From: Chinchilla lanigera
Lineage: Eukaryota > Chordata > Mammalia > Rodentia > Chinchillidae
Assembly (NCBI RefSeq): GCF_000276665.1
Contig: NW_004955466.1
Location: 5,580,907 to 5,644,906, forward strand
Reading direction: 5' to 3'
DNA length: 64,000 nucleotides
The notes under the pieces were generated by a model. That model did no database searches. It saw only the letters and a program-made list of their open reading frames with translations, and had not been told where the DNA came from. The position numbers were made by a program, and so were the translations under genes. Shown here one piece after another: positions 10,418-22,420 of the stretch (positions are counted from its first letter, which is position 1; every line of letters starts with the position of its first letter).

Positions 10418-11942
10418 GTAAAAGAGCTGCTCTCCTTCAAGTTAAGCATTCCATGCTATCCTTTCAAGTTCAGCTGCATCTTTAGTTTTCCGCTTTTGCT
10501 TTCAACAATTTAGCAGCGATGACTAGTAGAGATTTCACCACTGGCCTATCTGGTACACGTTGTGTATCTGACAGCAGGTCAGAGGAGCATGTATTTAGGG
10601 ATGGATGAGACAGGTGGGGTGCTGGGTTGTCTCAAGCGCAGCGCTTTAATTGCATGTTTCTACCCCTGAACCTGAAGACTATACAGCCGAGTCCCCTATG
10701 CCCACCAGGGAATGGGGAGAAAGTGTATAGTTACAACCTTAGGACGATACCACTTGGGGAAAATGTGTACTTATTAGGAGCTGCAAAGATTATTTCTTGA
10801 CTTAAGTTTAATGTGGGGCATGCTTCCCAGTCATGGCATGCTGGCTTCTCAGGGAAGGAAAATGTCCACATTTTATGCAAACGGTCATAAATCAGGAATT
10901 CAACTACAGGGGCCTTTGAGAAGTGATCTAGACACATCTTCCCCTAAAAACGCTCTTGTTTTCTGGTCTAGGATTAGACTGTTTTCCTAACCTCCAAATT
11001 CCTTCTGGACTAAGGTTTATTTTTTATTTCACCTCTTGAACCCGCTTCAAGTGCATGTCTGGCTTCAAGGCCAGTCTGCCAGGCTCCAGCAGGATTCCCT
11101 GCTACCTCTCCCTCCCTTGCCGGTCCTGCTGCCACTTTCCTATTGGTTTGCGTTCTTTCCTCGTAACTTTCCCCTCATAGCCCTCTCTCAGGCATTGTCC
11201 TGTCTCTCTGTCTGCTCCCTTCCCCATTCTACCAGAGCCTGGGACCCTTGTTCTTAACCGGTTAGAAGCAGCAACCTTACAGGAGCTTATAGTGTGCAAA
11301 GCACTGTATGATCATCATAACAGTATATTAGGCCAGGTCCAGTTCCCTGCTATCTCCTAGAGCAATTCAGATTTTCTGAGATGCAGAACTGAATTCTTGA
11401 TGTGATTCTTGAGTTCTTTATCTTTCAGACTTTTACCTCTTAAGGAAATTTTGACCCGCTAAAACTGACTATATCTTTGAAAGAGACCTTTTTCTTCTGT
11501 TGCCGTAGGAATCATCTGGCTGCCTAAAATAGCTCTGAACCTTGAGACTGTAGCTGATAACGCTTGAAACTTAGTTTTTCTGATGTTGTTCCTTCCTACT
11601 GCATCAGCCAGAACAGTCAAATTATTATTTTTTTTTTGTTAGTGTATGTTTGCAGTGCATAATGATCAATTCCTCATGGGGAGTTGGCACCTGTGCTCGA
11701 CACGTCTTAGTTCTTTATCATCCTTTTTCCTCTCCTCTCCCTCTACCTTTTGGTCCCTTTCCCTTTTGCAAAAGATCTGTCTCCCTGTTCCCTATTACCT
11801 ATCTTTTATTTTACCCTTTATTAATATTTTAGATTTCTCACATAAGAGAAACCATGTGATATTTAAGCTTATGTATCTGATTTATCTCAGTAACAATATG
11901 GTCTCCAGGTGTATCCACTTACCTATAAATATTTAAGTTTGG

Positions 11943-12048
11943 GGACTGGGGATTTAGCTCAGCGGCATAGCACCTGCCTGGCAAGCACAATGTCGTGAGT
12001 TTGATTTCTGGTACTGGAAAAAAACAAAACAAACAAACAAACAAACAA
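11943..12048 (+). mobile_element. ID SINE
   Basis: GGGACTGGGGATTTAGCTCA ... TCTGGTACTGG plus an ACAA tail; AAATATTTAAGTTT duplicated on both sides. Confidence 0.88.
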
Positions 12049-12394
12049 AAACCAAATATTTAAGTTTATCCTTCTTTACAGCAGAGCAGTACCCCATTGT
12101 GTATAAATACTACATTGTCTTTACCTGTTCATTGGTTAATGGACATACAGGCTGCTTCCAAGTTTTAGCTATTAAGAATTGCACTACTATAAACATGGGT
12201 ATCCATACACCACTTTGGTATATCTTAACTCTTTCAGGAAGATCCCTAGAAGGGGAACACTTGGGTCAAAGGAAATTTCTAGTTTTAAGTTTTTGGAGGC
12301 ATCTCCATACTGATTTCCATAGTGATTGTACTAGTTTACAGGAATATCAAATTCTTTCTTTTAAATTTACTGATTTATTATTATTATTGGTTTC

Positions 12395-12484
12395 TTTTTT
12401 TTTATGTACGTGGTGCTGGGGATTGAACCCAGGGCCTTGTGTATGCAAGGCAAGGGCTCTACCACTGAGCCACATCACCAGCCC
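12395..12484 (-). mobile_element. old ID-type SINE
   Basis: GGTGCTGGGGATTGAACCC ... CACTGAGCCACATCACCAG; older subtype than the GGTACC-type copies. Confidence 0.7.
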
Positions 12485-12527
12485 AGGAATATCAAATTGT
12501 AAATCTGCAAAAATGCAAGAGTTTCGG

Positions 12528-12632
12528 GGGCTGGGGATTTAGCTCAGTGGCAAAGTGCCTGCCTGGCAAGCGCAAGGTCGTGAGTTCGGTCCCCGGTACC
12601 GGAGAAAAACCAAAAAAAAAAAAAAAAAAATG
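12528..12632 (+). mobile_element. ID SINE, young
   Basis: GGGGCTGGGGATTTAGCTCA ... CCCCGGTACCGGAGAAAAACC plus poly(A) (quoted in parts); AAAATGCAAGAGTTT flanks. Confidence 0.9.
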
Positions 12633-12759
12633 CAAGAGTTTAATGCTCCCACAGTTGTATAATGTCTAAATGATCTTCTGTATAGGTTCTTTATATTTTT
12701 GGTATAAATACCTTGTAATAATTGAGATGGCCACCCAATTCCATTTATTCTTTGCTTAT

Positions 12760-12930
12760 TTCTTCAGTGCTAGTGATCACCCCAGGGGCACTTTCCCACT
12801 GAGCTACATCCCTGGGTCTTTTTATTTTTTGTTTTGAAATAGGTTCTTTCTAAGTTGCTCAGGCAGAACTCAAACTTGCACTCTTCCTACTTCAGTGCTG
12901 GGATTATGGGCATGTTCCACCATGCTCGGC
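12760..12930 (-). mobile_element. degenerate ID + B1 pair
   Basis: ID-like 12760-12817 (CCACTGAGCTACATCCCTGG) then B1-like 12834-12930 (GCTGGGATTATGGGCATG). Confidence 0.55.
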
Positions 12931-13376
12931 ACCACTCGGTTCTTTATTTTAATTCTTTTAAAAAAAAATTCATAACAAAATTAGAGATTAATTACAGTTT
13001 ATACACTATATCATTTTCCAAGTAGGTTCTCAGACAAAAAAGATTCTCTTACAAAGAAGAAACAGATAATAGCACAAAACTTTTCAGTGAGTTGGAGAAA
13101 CTAGTAGTATAAATGAAACAAATTAGCGTATATCTTAAAACATTGTTGAAACAGCAAAGTAGATAATTTGGAGAACTGTTTGAACTTCTCCCTGCTTTCT
13201 ATTTACCTGTCTGCTATTTTGCACTTGTGTGTGTATATATATTTTTGAATTTCTTATATAAGAGGAACCATGTAATATTTGAGCTTATATTTCTGACTGA
13301 CTTCACTTAACATTATGTTCTCAAGTTGGATCCATTTTCCTATGAATGCCTCATTTATCTTCTTTTGGGGAGGGGT

Positions 13377-13521
13377 CTTTTTGAGACAGGGTCTCCCTGT
13401 GGAGTTCAGGCTGGCCTTTAGCTCACTTTGTAGCCCAGGCTGCTCTTAAACTCGCACCAATCCTCCTGCTGCAGCCTCCCAAGTGCTGGGATTACAGGCG
13501 TGTTCCCCCATGCCCAGCTAA
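13377..13521 (-). mobile_element. B1 SINE
   Basis: TTTTTGAGACAGGGTCTCCC to CCCCCATGCCCAGC, duplicated core; interrupts L1. Confidence 0.82.
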
Positions 13522-14233
13522 TCATTTATCATTCTTAATGTCAGAGTACAGTGGTACTTTGAATCACAAACTTGAGTCCATGATTCTGATCACAAACTGA
13601 ATTGTGGGATAATGGAATCAAATTCAATGGTTAGGTTCAATGTTGACCTTGGGGGAAATTTGATTTGGTTCTCGTCCACTTTGTTTTGTGACTGGAACCG
13701 TAGAGGAAATTGAGTTTATGAACTGAGGCACCACTGTAGTACCTTATTGTATAAATACTACATTTTCCTTTTCTGTTCATCTGCTGATGGGCACACACAC
13801 TGTTTCCAAGTTCTAGTTATTATAAATTGTGTTGCTATAGACATGAATGTGCCTGCATCTCTGTAACATGATTTTAACTCCCTATACCTAGAAGGAGGAA
13901 TTTTTAGTTTTTTGAGGAATCCCCACACTGAATTTCATGGTAGTTGTACTAGTTACCATCCCTCCAACAATATGGAAAGAATTCCTTTTCCCCCTCATCC
14001 TCACTAGCATTTGTTATTATTAGATCTTTTGATGATAGCTATTTTTTGTGAGTTAAGATGGTATCTCAGTGTAGTTTTAATTTGCATTTCTCTAATGGCC
14101 AGTGGTGTTGAACATGTTTATATGCATTTATTGGCCATTTGTACTTCTGAGAATTATCTATTCATTTTGGCTGCCCACTTTTTGATTGGGTCTTTTATTC
14201 TGGGGAGCCTAATTTTTGTTTTATTTTTGTTTT

Positions 14234-14370
14234 TGAAACAGGATTTTGCTGTGTAGTTTGAGTTTACCTTGGACTCACTGTAGAGCCCAACCTGGCCTCA
14301 AACTGGACAATTCTCCTGCCTCAGCCTCCTGAGTTCTGGGATCCCAGGCATGCACCACTGCGCCCAGCTG
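14234..14370 (-). mobile_element. B1 SINE
   Basis: TTGAAACAGGATTTTGCTGT to CACCACTGCGCCCAGC; interrupts L1. Confidence 0.78.
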
Positions 14371-14837
14371 GGGAGTCTTTTGTTATTGTTGTTATTGTTG
14401 GTCTTTATATGTTCTAAACGTTAGTCCATTGTATGAGGAAGAGCTGGCGAATTTTTTCCCCGCTCTGCAGGTTGTCTCTTCACTAGCTGTTGCCTTTGCT
14501 GTGCAGAAGCTTTTTAATTTGATGTGATCTCATTTTTTCTTCTTGGTGCTGTTTCTTGTGCCATTGAAAGTCTTTGCTTACGCCTATGTCTTCCAAGGGT
14601 GCACCTTTTTTGTCTTCCAGGAGATTGTTTCTATTTTAACGTTTAGATCTTCAAACCATTTTTATTTGATTTCATACATGGTGAGCTGTATAGCTCTACA
14701 CTGTCTTTTGTGTGTGCAGATCCAGTTTTCCCAGCACCATTCATTAAAAAGGCTACAGACTCAGTTCTTTAGAATGGCCTCAGATAGGCCAGGATGGTTT
14801 GCTTTAACCTGGGAAATTGATTGCATTTGTGTGGTTT

Positions 14838-14942
14838 TATTTATTTATTTATTTTTTGGTTTTCCTCCGGTACCAGGAACCGAACTCACGACCTTGCACT
14901 TGCCAGGCAGTTGCTTTGCCGCTGAGCTAAATCCCCAGCCCC
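14838..14942 (-). mobile_element. ID SINE
   Basis: CCGGTACCAGGAACCGAACTC to CCCCAGCCCC (quoted in part); flanks TTGTGTGGTTTTA. Confidence 0.88.
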
Positions 14943-15283
14943 TTGTGTGGTTTTAAAAATTCATCATTAATAATTTTAAGCTTGCTTACCAGCTTGCTCT
15001 GTAAGCTGTTGGTCTGTATCTGACTGACATTTTTGTCCCCTTCATGGTACTAGCGCACTAGAAGCTGGGTGGTGCGGGTCATGGCACCAACACGGCTTTG
15101 TTGGCGTCCTCACGGTGAGCTGCCATCAGAGTGACGGATGAGCTTTTTCTCCCCTGGACTGTGAATCACAGAGGACGGGGACACTGGAGAGGCTCCTCAT
15201 CCCTTCCGGTCCGGATGAAGGCATGGCTTAATATTTAAAGCTTGTCCTTTACTTTTTGTCCTCTTTAATATTGGAATTCACTT

Positions 15284-15345
15284 AGTACACATTTACTGAG
15301 CACTGTGCTAGGCTCTAGAATAAGGTTGTGAACAAGATGAGAAGT
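15284..15345 (+). mobile_element. L2 3'-end fragment
   Basis: TTACTGAGCACTGTGCTAGG followed by AACAAGATGAG is the usual L2 tail wording. Confidence 0.5.
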
Positions 15346-15389
15346 TGTGTGTTTTGATCACTACTGGCACACCAGCAGTTCTTTGCATG

Positions 15390-15480
15390 ATGATTTTTTT
15401 TTTATGGTACCGGGAATGGAACTCAAGACCTTGCGCTTGCCAGGCAGGCGCTAATGCCGTGGAGCTATATCCCTGGGCCG
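15390..15480 (-). mobile_element. ID SINE
   Basis: GGTACCGGGAATGGAACTC ... GAGCTATATCCCTGGGCC; flanked by TGATGATTTTT and GATGATATTTTT. Confidence 0.82.
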
Positions 15481-15761
15481 ATGATATTTTTAATTGATGA
15501 GGTTTACACTATGGATGGAATTTTGGATCTTTTTTTAACATGATGCTTTTTGGAATGTATTTACCCATGTTAAATTTCCAGAAATCTTCCCTACAACTGT
15601 ATAATATTCATCTCATGGAATAATTTATCTCTTTATTATTGAACATATAATCAATTACTTTTATAGTTTTAGATAATGGTATGATTAATATTTGATGAAG
15701 CTTTGAGAAAATCTAGCAGTTCTTCTGGATGTAGTTTTCACATACACTTTTTTTTCTTGTT

Positions 15762-15860
15762 TCTTTTTTTTTTTTTTTCCCCTTTGGTACTGGGAATTGA
15801 ACTCAAGACCTTGTACTTGCTAGGCAGGTGCTTGTACCACTGAGCTATATCCCTAGGCCT
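15762..15860 (-). mobile_element. ID SINE
   Basis: TGGTACTGGGAATTGAACTC ... TATATCCCTAGGCC; GTAGTTTTCA(A)A flanks. Confidence 0.82.
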
Positions 15861-15895
15861 GGCTGTAGTTTTCAAACAAATCTATATGATCATAG

Positions 15896-16135
15896 TTTTT
15901 TTTTTAATTTTATTTTAAAGAGTAAAAGAAGGATAACATAATAATAGGGGGGGCTTACCAAATTACAGACAAAATGGTAGGAAATTATCAGTGGTTATTG
16001 TTTTACATATTGTTATCTACAAGATAGTTTCTCAGGAAAACAAATAGACAAATAATAATGAGTTACAGACAAAAGGGGTAGGAGATTATCAATAGTTGTA
16101 CTATACTTTGGTATCTTCAGAGTGGCTTCTAAAGG
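15896..16135 (-). mobile_element. second copy of the unrecognised poly(A) retroposon
   Basis: Shares with 2484-2662 the stretches TTTTAAxGAxTAAAAG, TACAGACAAAxTGGTAGG and TATCTTCAxAGTGGCTTCT. A T-run at its left edge and an 8-bp direct repeat TCATAGTT (15890-15897 and 16136-16143) mark insertion in antisense. The unit TTACAGACAAA..GGTAGGA.ATTATCA occurs twice in this copy (near 15961 and 16060), so it is an internally duplicated variant. Confidence 0.65.
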
Positions 16136-16154
16136 TCATAGTTAATGTTATAAT

Positions 16155-16302
16155 TTTTTTTTTTTTTAAGACAGGATCTCACCGTATAGTTCAGGCTGTC
16201 CTTGAGCTCACTATGTAGCCCAGGCTAGCCTCAAACTCACAGCAATCCTCCTGCCTCAGCTTCCTGAGTGCTGGGGTTACAGGCATGCCTTACCATGCCC
16301 AG
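16155..16302 (-). mobile_element. B1 SINE
   Basis: AAGACAGGATCTCACCGTAT to ACCATGCCCAG; TTAATGTTA is repeated on both sides. Confidence 0.82.
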
Positions 16303-16706
16303 TTTAATGTTAATTCTTGATAGTTGTTTTCATTATTTCTCAGAAATGTTGTGTAAATTTATTCTACCAGTTGTATATGAATGTTGGTTTAATCAAACTC
16401 TCAGTGGAATCAAGTCATATTAAAAAAAGAAAAAATCTTGGTACATATGGCATCTTTTGGTTTTTAGTCGCTTCCTTTAATTAGTAAGATAAATGTTTCT
16501 CCTAAATTCATGTGCCTTCCCTGCAACCCCCAGAACAAAGAGGATTCTATTTATTGGGGTTCTTTAGGGTTGTAAGCCAGGAAGATACAGATAAAAACAG
16601 TCTTGAAAATATGCTCCATCTTTTAAACGTTTGTTATTAGTCCTTGTTTGCGTAAACGATTGCATTTAGCATGGAGAGCTGGCACAGACTCATGACACAA
16701 CCTCAT

Positions 16707-16788
16707 TCTTTCACTTCCCCTCCCCCATCCCTTCATCACTTCCCCTCCCCCCACTCCCTTCATCACCTTCCCTCCCCTCCTACTCCAT
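16707..16788. repeat. pyrimidine-rich minisatellite
   Basis: About three imperfect units of TTCATCACTTCCCCTCCCCC type in a C/T-only tract. Confidence 0.7.
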
Positions 16789-17219
16789 TCATAGATTTCA
16801 TGCATTTTTCTACTGGATTCTCACATTTGCTTTATACATTATGTGCTTTTAATATTAGTGTACTAATTTTTATATGAATGTCAGTTTTTCCAATTGACAC
16901 TGATTTTGACACGCAGAAATATATTTAATAAGTTGTCAGGTATTACCAACTTTGATAGTTTTACATATAATTTTTATACCATAAATTTTATATAAAATGT
17001 TTATAATTTTATAATTTTCACACCTCTATTTTATTATTAAACTTTATAAACTTTACCTCTATTTTATTATTTATGTTTTATTTCTACATTTCATTGTTTA
17101 ATTGAAAAGAAACTTATTTTGGCATATTGAATGAACTGTGACTCAAATGTTATTATCTCTAAATAATATATTTTTTGACATCATTTTTATTGAATAAATC
17201 CATCCATTGTTCACTGATT

Positions 17220-17935
17220 TAAAACATGGAAATTGATTTTTTTTACTTTGAAATATAATAAGCTTTACATAGGATAAACTTTACGTATTTTAACTAATAG
17301 GTTTATAAGTTTTGGAAATACACGTGGTTACATAGTCACCACCATAACTGAGATGTGAATGTTGCCTGCCCTTCCTAGAGAGTTTCCTTCTGTGCATCGC
17401 TGCCGATTTCACCTCAGCTTCCCGCCTCTGGGAGCCGCTGATCTGTTTTGGGTCCCTGTAGTTCTTCCTTTCCCCGCACGTCAGAATACATAACCATCAC
17501 AAAAAGCCTGCTTTTCCTTGTTGTGATGCTTTAAAGACTTACCTATGCCTTTGCGTTTGTCCTTTTTGTTGTTAGGTAACATCTCAGTGCCTAGCTATGA
17601 TAGAGTTCACTCATTCATTTGGGTTGTTTTCAGCTTTGTGCTATTTTGAATAACACTGAAACGGATATTCATGCATAGCTCTCTGTGTAGACATTTATCT
17701 TTGTTTCTCTTAGGTAAATACCTAGGAGTAAAATTGTTGATTGTATAGGAATTTATAAAAAAATAACAAACTTTTTCAAGGTGGCTGATCTACTTTTCAT
17801 CCTCCACAGTAATGGATGAGAGTTCTGGTTGGTCCATGTTTCTCTCTAAAACTTTATATTGTCAATCTTCTAATTTTAGCCATTCTAATGCATGTAATAG
17901 TATGCAACAGTATCTCATTACGGCTTTAACGCTTA
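17220..17935 (-). mobile_element. old L1 3' fragment, antisense
   Basis: ACATAGTCACCACCATAACT, TCTTAGGTAAATACCTAGGA and TTTTAGCCATTCTAATGCAT are typical of old mammalian L1M 3' sequence in reverse. No SINE breaks it; a B1 SINE follows at 17988. Confidence 0.75.
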
Positions 17936-17987
17936 TTACTTGAGAATCTTTTCACTTTTCCATGGCTTTATTTGTTCTGTTTTGCTT

Positions 17988-18125
17988 TTTGAGGCAGGGT
18001 CTTGCTATGTAGCTCATGCTGATCTTGAACTCACTGTGGAGCCAAGCTGGCCTCAGCCTCGTGGCGATCCTCCTGCCCCAACCTCCCAAGTGCTGGGATT
18101 ACAGGTGTGCGCTGCCACACCTGTC
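17988..18125 (-). mobile_element. B1 SINE
   Basis: TTGAGGCAGGGTCTTGCTAT to GCTGCCACACCTGTC. Confidence 0.78.
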
Positions 18126-18232
18126 TATTTCTTCATTCTTAAATAAGTACTGCATTATTTTAACTATTGTGGTTTTATACTGCCTCTGAATACCTGCCAG
18201 TACAACTACCTCCTACTATAAAAATATCCTGG

Positions 18233-18315
18233 GCAGGCTGGGACTGCAGCTCGGTGATAGAGCTCTTACTTAGCGTGTGTAAAACCCTTGGTTTAATCCC
18301 CAGCACTGGGAAAAA
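18233..18315 (+). mobile_element. old ID-type SINE
   Basis: CAGGCTGGGACTGCAGCTCG ... TTAATCCCCAGCACTGGG. Confidence 0.65.
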
Positions 18316-18519
18316 AGTAGTCTTGTCATATTCTCTTGTTTCCTTTTCCATAGGAGTGTTAGAATAACAGAGTGATCTCCTATCCTTGAGGTTAAGAAGA
18401 ATGGAGATTTCATCTAGCCTAGGAATTATTTTGGAAGGAATCTTTTTAACAGGCTTATATCAGGAAACATGTCTCCATCTATTCACATCTTTTATATATC
18501 TTATGAAATTTTGTTAAAT

Positions 18520-18650
18520 TTTTTTTCTTTCTTTTGAGACAGGATCTCTCTATGTAGTCCAGACTGGTCTCAAACTTGTGGCAATCCTCCAGCCTTGGCC
18601 TCCTAAGTGCTTGGATTATAGATGTGTGTGTGTGTGTGTGTGTGTGTGTT
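18520..18650 (-). mobile_element. B1 SINE ending in (GT)n
   Basis: TTGAGACAGGATCTCTCTAT ... GATTATAGATGTG running into a GT microsatellite (18622-18650). Confidence 0.7.
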
Positions 18651-19631
18651 TCTTTTTTAAGTTTTGGGCCCACTTTTTAATAGTTTTACTGTACATTTTA
18701 TTCTTTTGGCTATTTCTCCTATATCTATAAATAACAATGATTATAAATTCTGGGGGTCATTTTATAATTATCCTTTAAAAATTTAAAATCTCTTTGTTGT
18801 TCATAGATCCTCAGCTCCTTGTTCTCTTAATACCACTGAGGCTGAGCTTTACATGGCAAGCTGTAATAGCCCACAGGTCATGTAAGGTGTTCCTACGTTG
18901 GAGTCATATGCTCACTTATCCTGGAACTTATTCGGCCTCGAACTTTGAAAGTTGTCTGAGGGAATAAGTCCCAGGTAGATACCTGTCACTGAGACATACG
19001 TGCCAAGGTGGCTGTGGTGGTAAATATCCCTCTATTCTGATTCCAAACCCGGTGCTCATTTCTGCCATGAACTGGGTGTGAGTGATAATGGGTATTCACA
19101 CCTAATTTTGCAGAGCCAAGAAAACCTTTATATTATGTGTTATAGAAGTAAAATTTCCTATGAGGTTTAAAATCTTAACTAATTAACTGATATCTGGCTT
19201 CTAATTTTGCCTTGAACTTTTCTGTTTTGTTACTGCGGCGCTGCATACTTCTCTGACAGCTGCGTGGAAAGACAGCAAAGACATTTTAGCACATTGAGAT
19301 ACTTGGGGCAGTTGGAGAAGTGTCTTTTCCTGCTTACACAAGACATTTTCTAAGCTACTTTTATTGAGCATGTTCATATTATGTTATTTTTGACCCCTTT
19401 CTTTTAAGGTTAAATTATCCTTTAAAATAAACAGGAAATAAAAATGAACTTCTGGCAGTATTTTAAATGCTCATTGCTGTACAGTTTTTTTATAAAGCCA
19501 AGAAAGTAATAATATCATATATCCTTTTTGGGATTTTTAGAAAGTACTTATATGATTGCCCCTGCTATGGAAATTGCTGTAGTGTTACATTTATCCTCTA
19601 AATAGAAAGCATTCTGTTCTAAATTTTGTTT

Positions 19632-19723
19632 TTGATTTCTTTTTTTCTGGTACTGGGAATCGAACTCATGACCTTGTGCTTGCCAGGCAGGCGCTGTGCC
19701 GCTTAGCTAAGTCCCCAGCCCCT
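19632..19723 (-). mobile_element. ID SINE
   Basis: CTGGTACTGGGAATCGAACTC ... GTCCCCAGCCCC (in parts); TCTGTTCTAAATT flanks. Confidence 0.88.
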
Positions 19724-19874
19724 CTGTTCTAAATTACAGTAGAAAATTCCTGACTGTAAATATAGTTTGGTTCTCACAAATGTAATTTCTTTTTATATGT
19801 GATAAGAGAATATTAAAAACGATAGCAAGACAATTGTCTATTCCTTTAAAAATTCTGTAACACACCTTCTGTTC

Positions 19875-20400
19875 CCTTCTACCCTTGGACGTGGATAGAA
19901 TCTGTGCATGTGATGAGGGTCCCCCCTTGGGTAGGTTGCGCCCCATAGCTAGTGGTGCTGGGACTCAGTCTTGGAATATGTTAAGATTATATAAGACTTG
20001 GTCATCGCTGACTGCAGAGAGATTGGGAGTCACAGAGGCTCCTTTCTCTTGCCTGCAAGGAAGCAGAATCATGCTGCGAACCACCTGTGGATTAAGAACT
20101 GCAGGTGCTCCCAGGAGCCAAGAACAGTGTGTAGCCAACAGCTAGCAAAAAGTGGGGTCCTCAGTCCTACAACTGCAGGAGACTGATTCGGTCACCAACA
20201 TTGAAGAGTGTGGCAGACCTTGAGCTTCAGATGAGAGTGCGCCCCCGCCCACACCTTAATCACAGCCTGACAGACCCTCGGTGAGCATCCAGCTCAGCTC
20301 TGCCCTCACTTCTGACTCATGGCAGTGATGAGATAATGCTTTGGTTTTAGTTGCTAAGTTTTAAACAATTTGTTATGCAGCATAGAAACTAAAACGATAA
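19875..20400 (+). mobile_element. MLT1-like LTR (ERVL-MaLR), sense
   Basis: GGATAGAATCTGTGCATGTG, GGTCCTCAGTCCTACAAC and the end GTTGCTAAGTTTTAAACAATTTG...AGCATAGAAACTAAAA follow the remembered MLT1 LTR layout. Solitary, with no internal sequence next to it. Confidence 0.7.
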
Positions 20401-20550
20401 TCTTAAGGAGATTATTGGACTAAGCCTTTTTTTTTATTTGTAAAATACGGATCAGAGGTCTTCATAGAAAAATTATGTAACTAAATGAAATGTTGATGAA
20501 AAGTACCTAGAAATCAGCAGGTAGTCAGACATGCTGGTGTGCTGGCTTGG

Positions 20551-20690
20551 GCGGGCATTGCTTCTTGCACCTGCGATCCCAGCACCTGGCAGACTGAGGC
20601 AGGAAGATTGCCGTGAGTTCAAAGCCAGCCTGCACTACGTAGCAAGACCCTGTCTCAAAAAAACAAAAAGCCAAATACAAAAAGAAATTA
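20551..20690 (+). mobile_element. B1 SINE
   Basis: GGGCGGGCATTGCTTCTTGC ... AAGACCCTGTCTCAAAAAAA; no core duplication. Confidence 0.75.
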
Positions 20691-20899
20691 AAAAGACTAA
20701 AAAAAGTCTGGTGAGTTGGAAAAAGTGAAGTTAATTTCAAGACTTAAAACAGTAACAGTTGAAATACAGATAAATTTCAGCTGACTTGTATTTGATTTTG
20801 TACTTGTATCTATGTGAATAAGCAACTATATTGTTTAGAAAGTCAATGGAAAGATTTCTGAGCCTCAAAATGTGCATATGTAATAATGAACCTTTTTTC

Positions 20900-21750
20900 T
20901 GTGATCATCTGAGTTGCCGACATTATACTCTCATCATCCTCAAATGCTTTATCATGTATTTTCCATATAGCCACAATATAACTGTCTAGATTGGGAAATG
21001 AACATCGGTACATTACTGGTATCTAATCCTTGGCCTGCATTCCAGTTTTAGCAGTTTTTCCCAGCAGTGCCCTCATAGCACAGGATTTGGTTCAGGAACA
21101 GTCTTTGCATTTAGTTACATCTCTAGTCTCTGTGCAGAATCACTCCTCAGTCCTTCCTGAATTGTCATGACCATAGTGCTTTGAAAGATTTGGGTCGGTT
21201 GTTTTGCAGAAGATCTTTGCTCTTGGTTTGTCTGATGTTCCCTCATCATTAGACTGGCTTACACATTATTGGCAGGAATATCACAGAACTGTGGTCTTCT
21301 CATTAGCGCTGTTCATATGATGCATGATTTTAATTTGTCTTAGATGTTGGCTATCTTCTATTCTGTAAAAGTACTTTTTTTCCCCTTTGGTAATTAATGA
21401 GTATTTTTGTTGGGAAATCCTTTGAGACTGTGTAAATATCCTATTCCTCATTAAACCTACAGTAAATTAACTTGTGTCAGGGCAACTTATAGCTTCCTAT
21501 TTTCTGCAGAGGGTTGCCGTCTTTAGCATCATTATTTGTTCAACGTCTACATGATACCAGTAGAAGATGGCCGGGGGAAGCTCTATGTTTTGAAATGTTC
21601 CTGTTAGTCTTTGGGCACTTCTTTACTTACTGTAGAAGCTGTTTCAGACTTACCTTGTGTATTTCCTGTCTCAGTCCTAGAATGGGCTATTTCTCCTTGG
21701 AGCCTTCTTAGTGGAGAATGGTATTTATAAACCCAAATCTGAGTGATAGT
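20900..21750 (-). mobile_element. old L1M 3' fragment, antisense
   Basis: Matches remembered L1M 3'UTR wording in reverse: GTTTGTCTGATGTTCCCTCA, GGCAGGAATATCACAGAACT, TTTGGTAATTAATGAGTATT, TTTGAGACTGTGTAAATATC. Uninterrupted. Confidence 0.75.
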
Positions 21751-22135
21751 TTTCTCATTGCTCTCACAATACCCCTGCTCCGAGGTCCCCTCAGGGGTTA
21801 CAGTTAGGGAATAACTTTATACGTGTGTACATACGTGTATTTATATATGCATATAGACATACATGCTTCTATGTTTCCGTATCTATGTATTGAAAAACAA
21901 TATTATTGATTCTAATTCAACACCAAAAGCCTTTTTCTAGTTGTTTCCTTTCTCGTACTTGTGTCTCATGTCTCTAATCTGTGAGGAACTTGGATCCTCT
22001 GTATAATAAAATCTTTTCTGTGGCTGCCACCTTCCCTCCTTCAGATTGACACACTCTTCACCCCACTGGGGATTCAACACCCAGCAATGGGGCCCGCCCC
22101 ACGTAGGAGACTTCTGCACACTGCTCAGGTCCGCC

Positions 22136-22195
22136 CCCTCACTGTCAACCCCCACCTCGCCTTTTTACCCTCACTGTCAACCCCCACCTCGCCTT
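22136..22195 (+). repeat. short tandem duplication, 28 bp matched, 32-bp spacing
   Basis: CCCTCACTGTCAACCCCCAC CTCGCCTT (in two parts) occurs at 22136-22163 and 22168-22195. Confidence 0.85.
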
Positions 22196-22420
22196 ACTCG
22201 TAGGAACAGTACTAACAAAAACAACAAACCCTTCTTTTTTGTAACTATGATCTGTGCTCATGATAAAAATATTCAGATTATGTAAGAAAATGTAATGCAG
22301 GAGACAGTGAAGTCATCCCCAAATTCCACCATGCAGAAATAAGCATTTATGTAGGTGACAGCCTTCCAGCTCTCACATATATGGGATATATATATTTGTA
22401 TACTTTGATGAAATAAAATG

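Larger units (their letters stand above)
11640..12755 (-). mobile_element. L1 3' end, antisense
   Basis: Reads like mammalian L1 3' sequence: a CATAAGAGAAACCATGTGAT piece, a CCCATTGTGTATAAATAC piece, CCATACTGATTTCCATAGTG. Interrupted by ID SINEs at 11943-12045, 12400-12484 and 12528-12630. A 147-residue plus-strand frame at 12099-12542 is antisense L1 plus SINE, not a gene. Confidence 0.8.
13190..14990 (-). mobile_element. L1 3' end, antisense
   Basis: Contains the same landmarks as the preceding element (AAGAGGAACCATGTAATATT, CCTATGAATG, TCCAAGTTCTAG) and continues further into ORF2-derived sequence (TTGCTGTGCAGAAGC, CCCAGCACCATTCATT). Interrupted by B1 SINEs (13377-13521, 14234-14370) and an ID SINE (14852-14942). 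12956-13190 just upstream may be its 3'UTR. Confidence 0.8.

Noticed and set aside
12099..12542. 147-residue plus-strand frame
   Set aside because: Reverse reading of an L1 3' end joined to ID SINE sequence.
14543..14956. 137-residue plus-strand frame
   Set aside because: Antisense L1 running into an antisense ID SINE.
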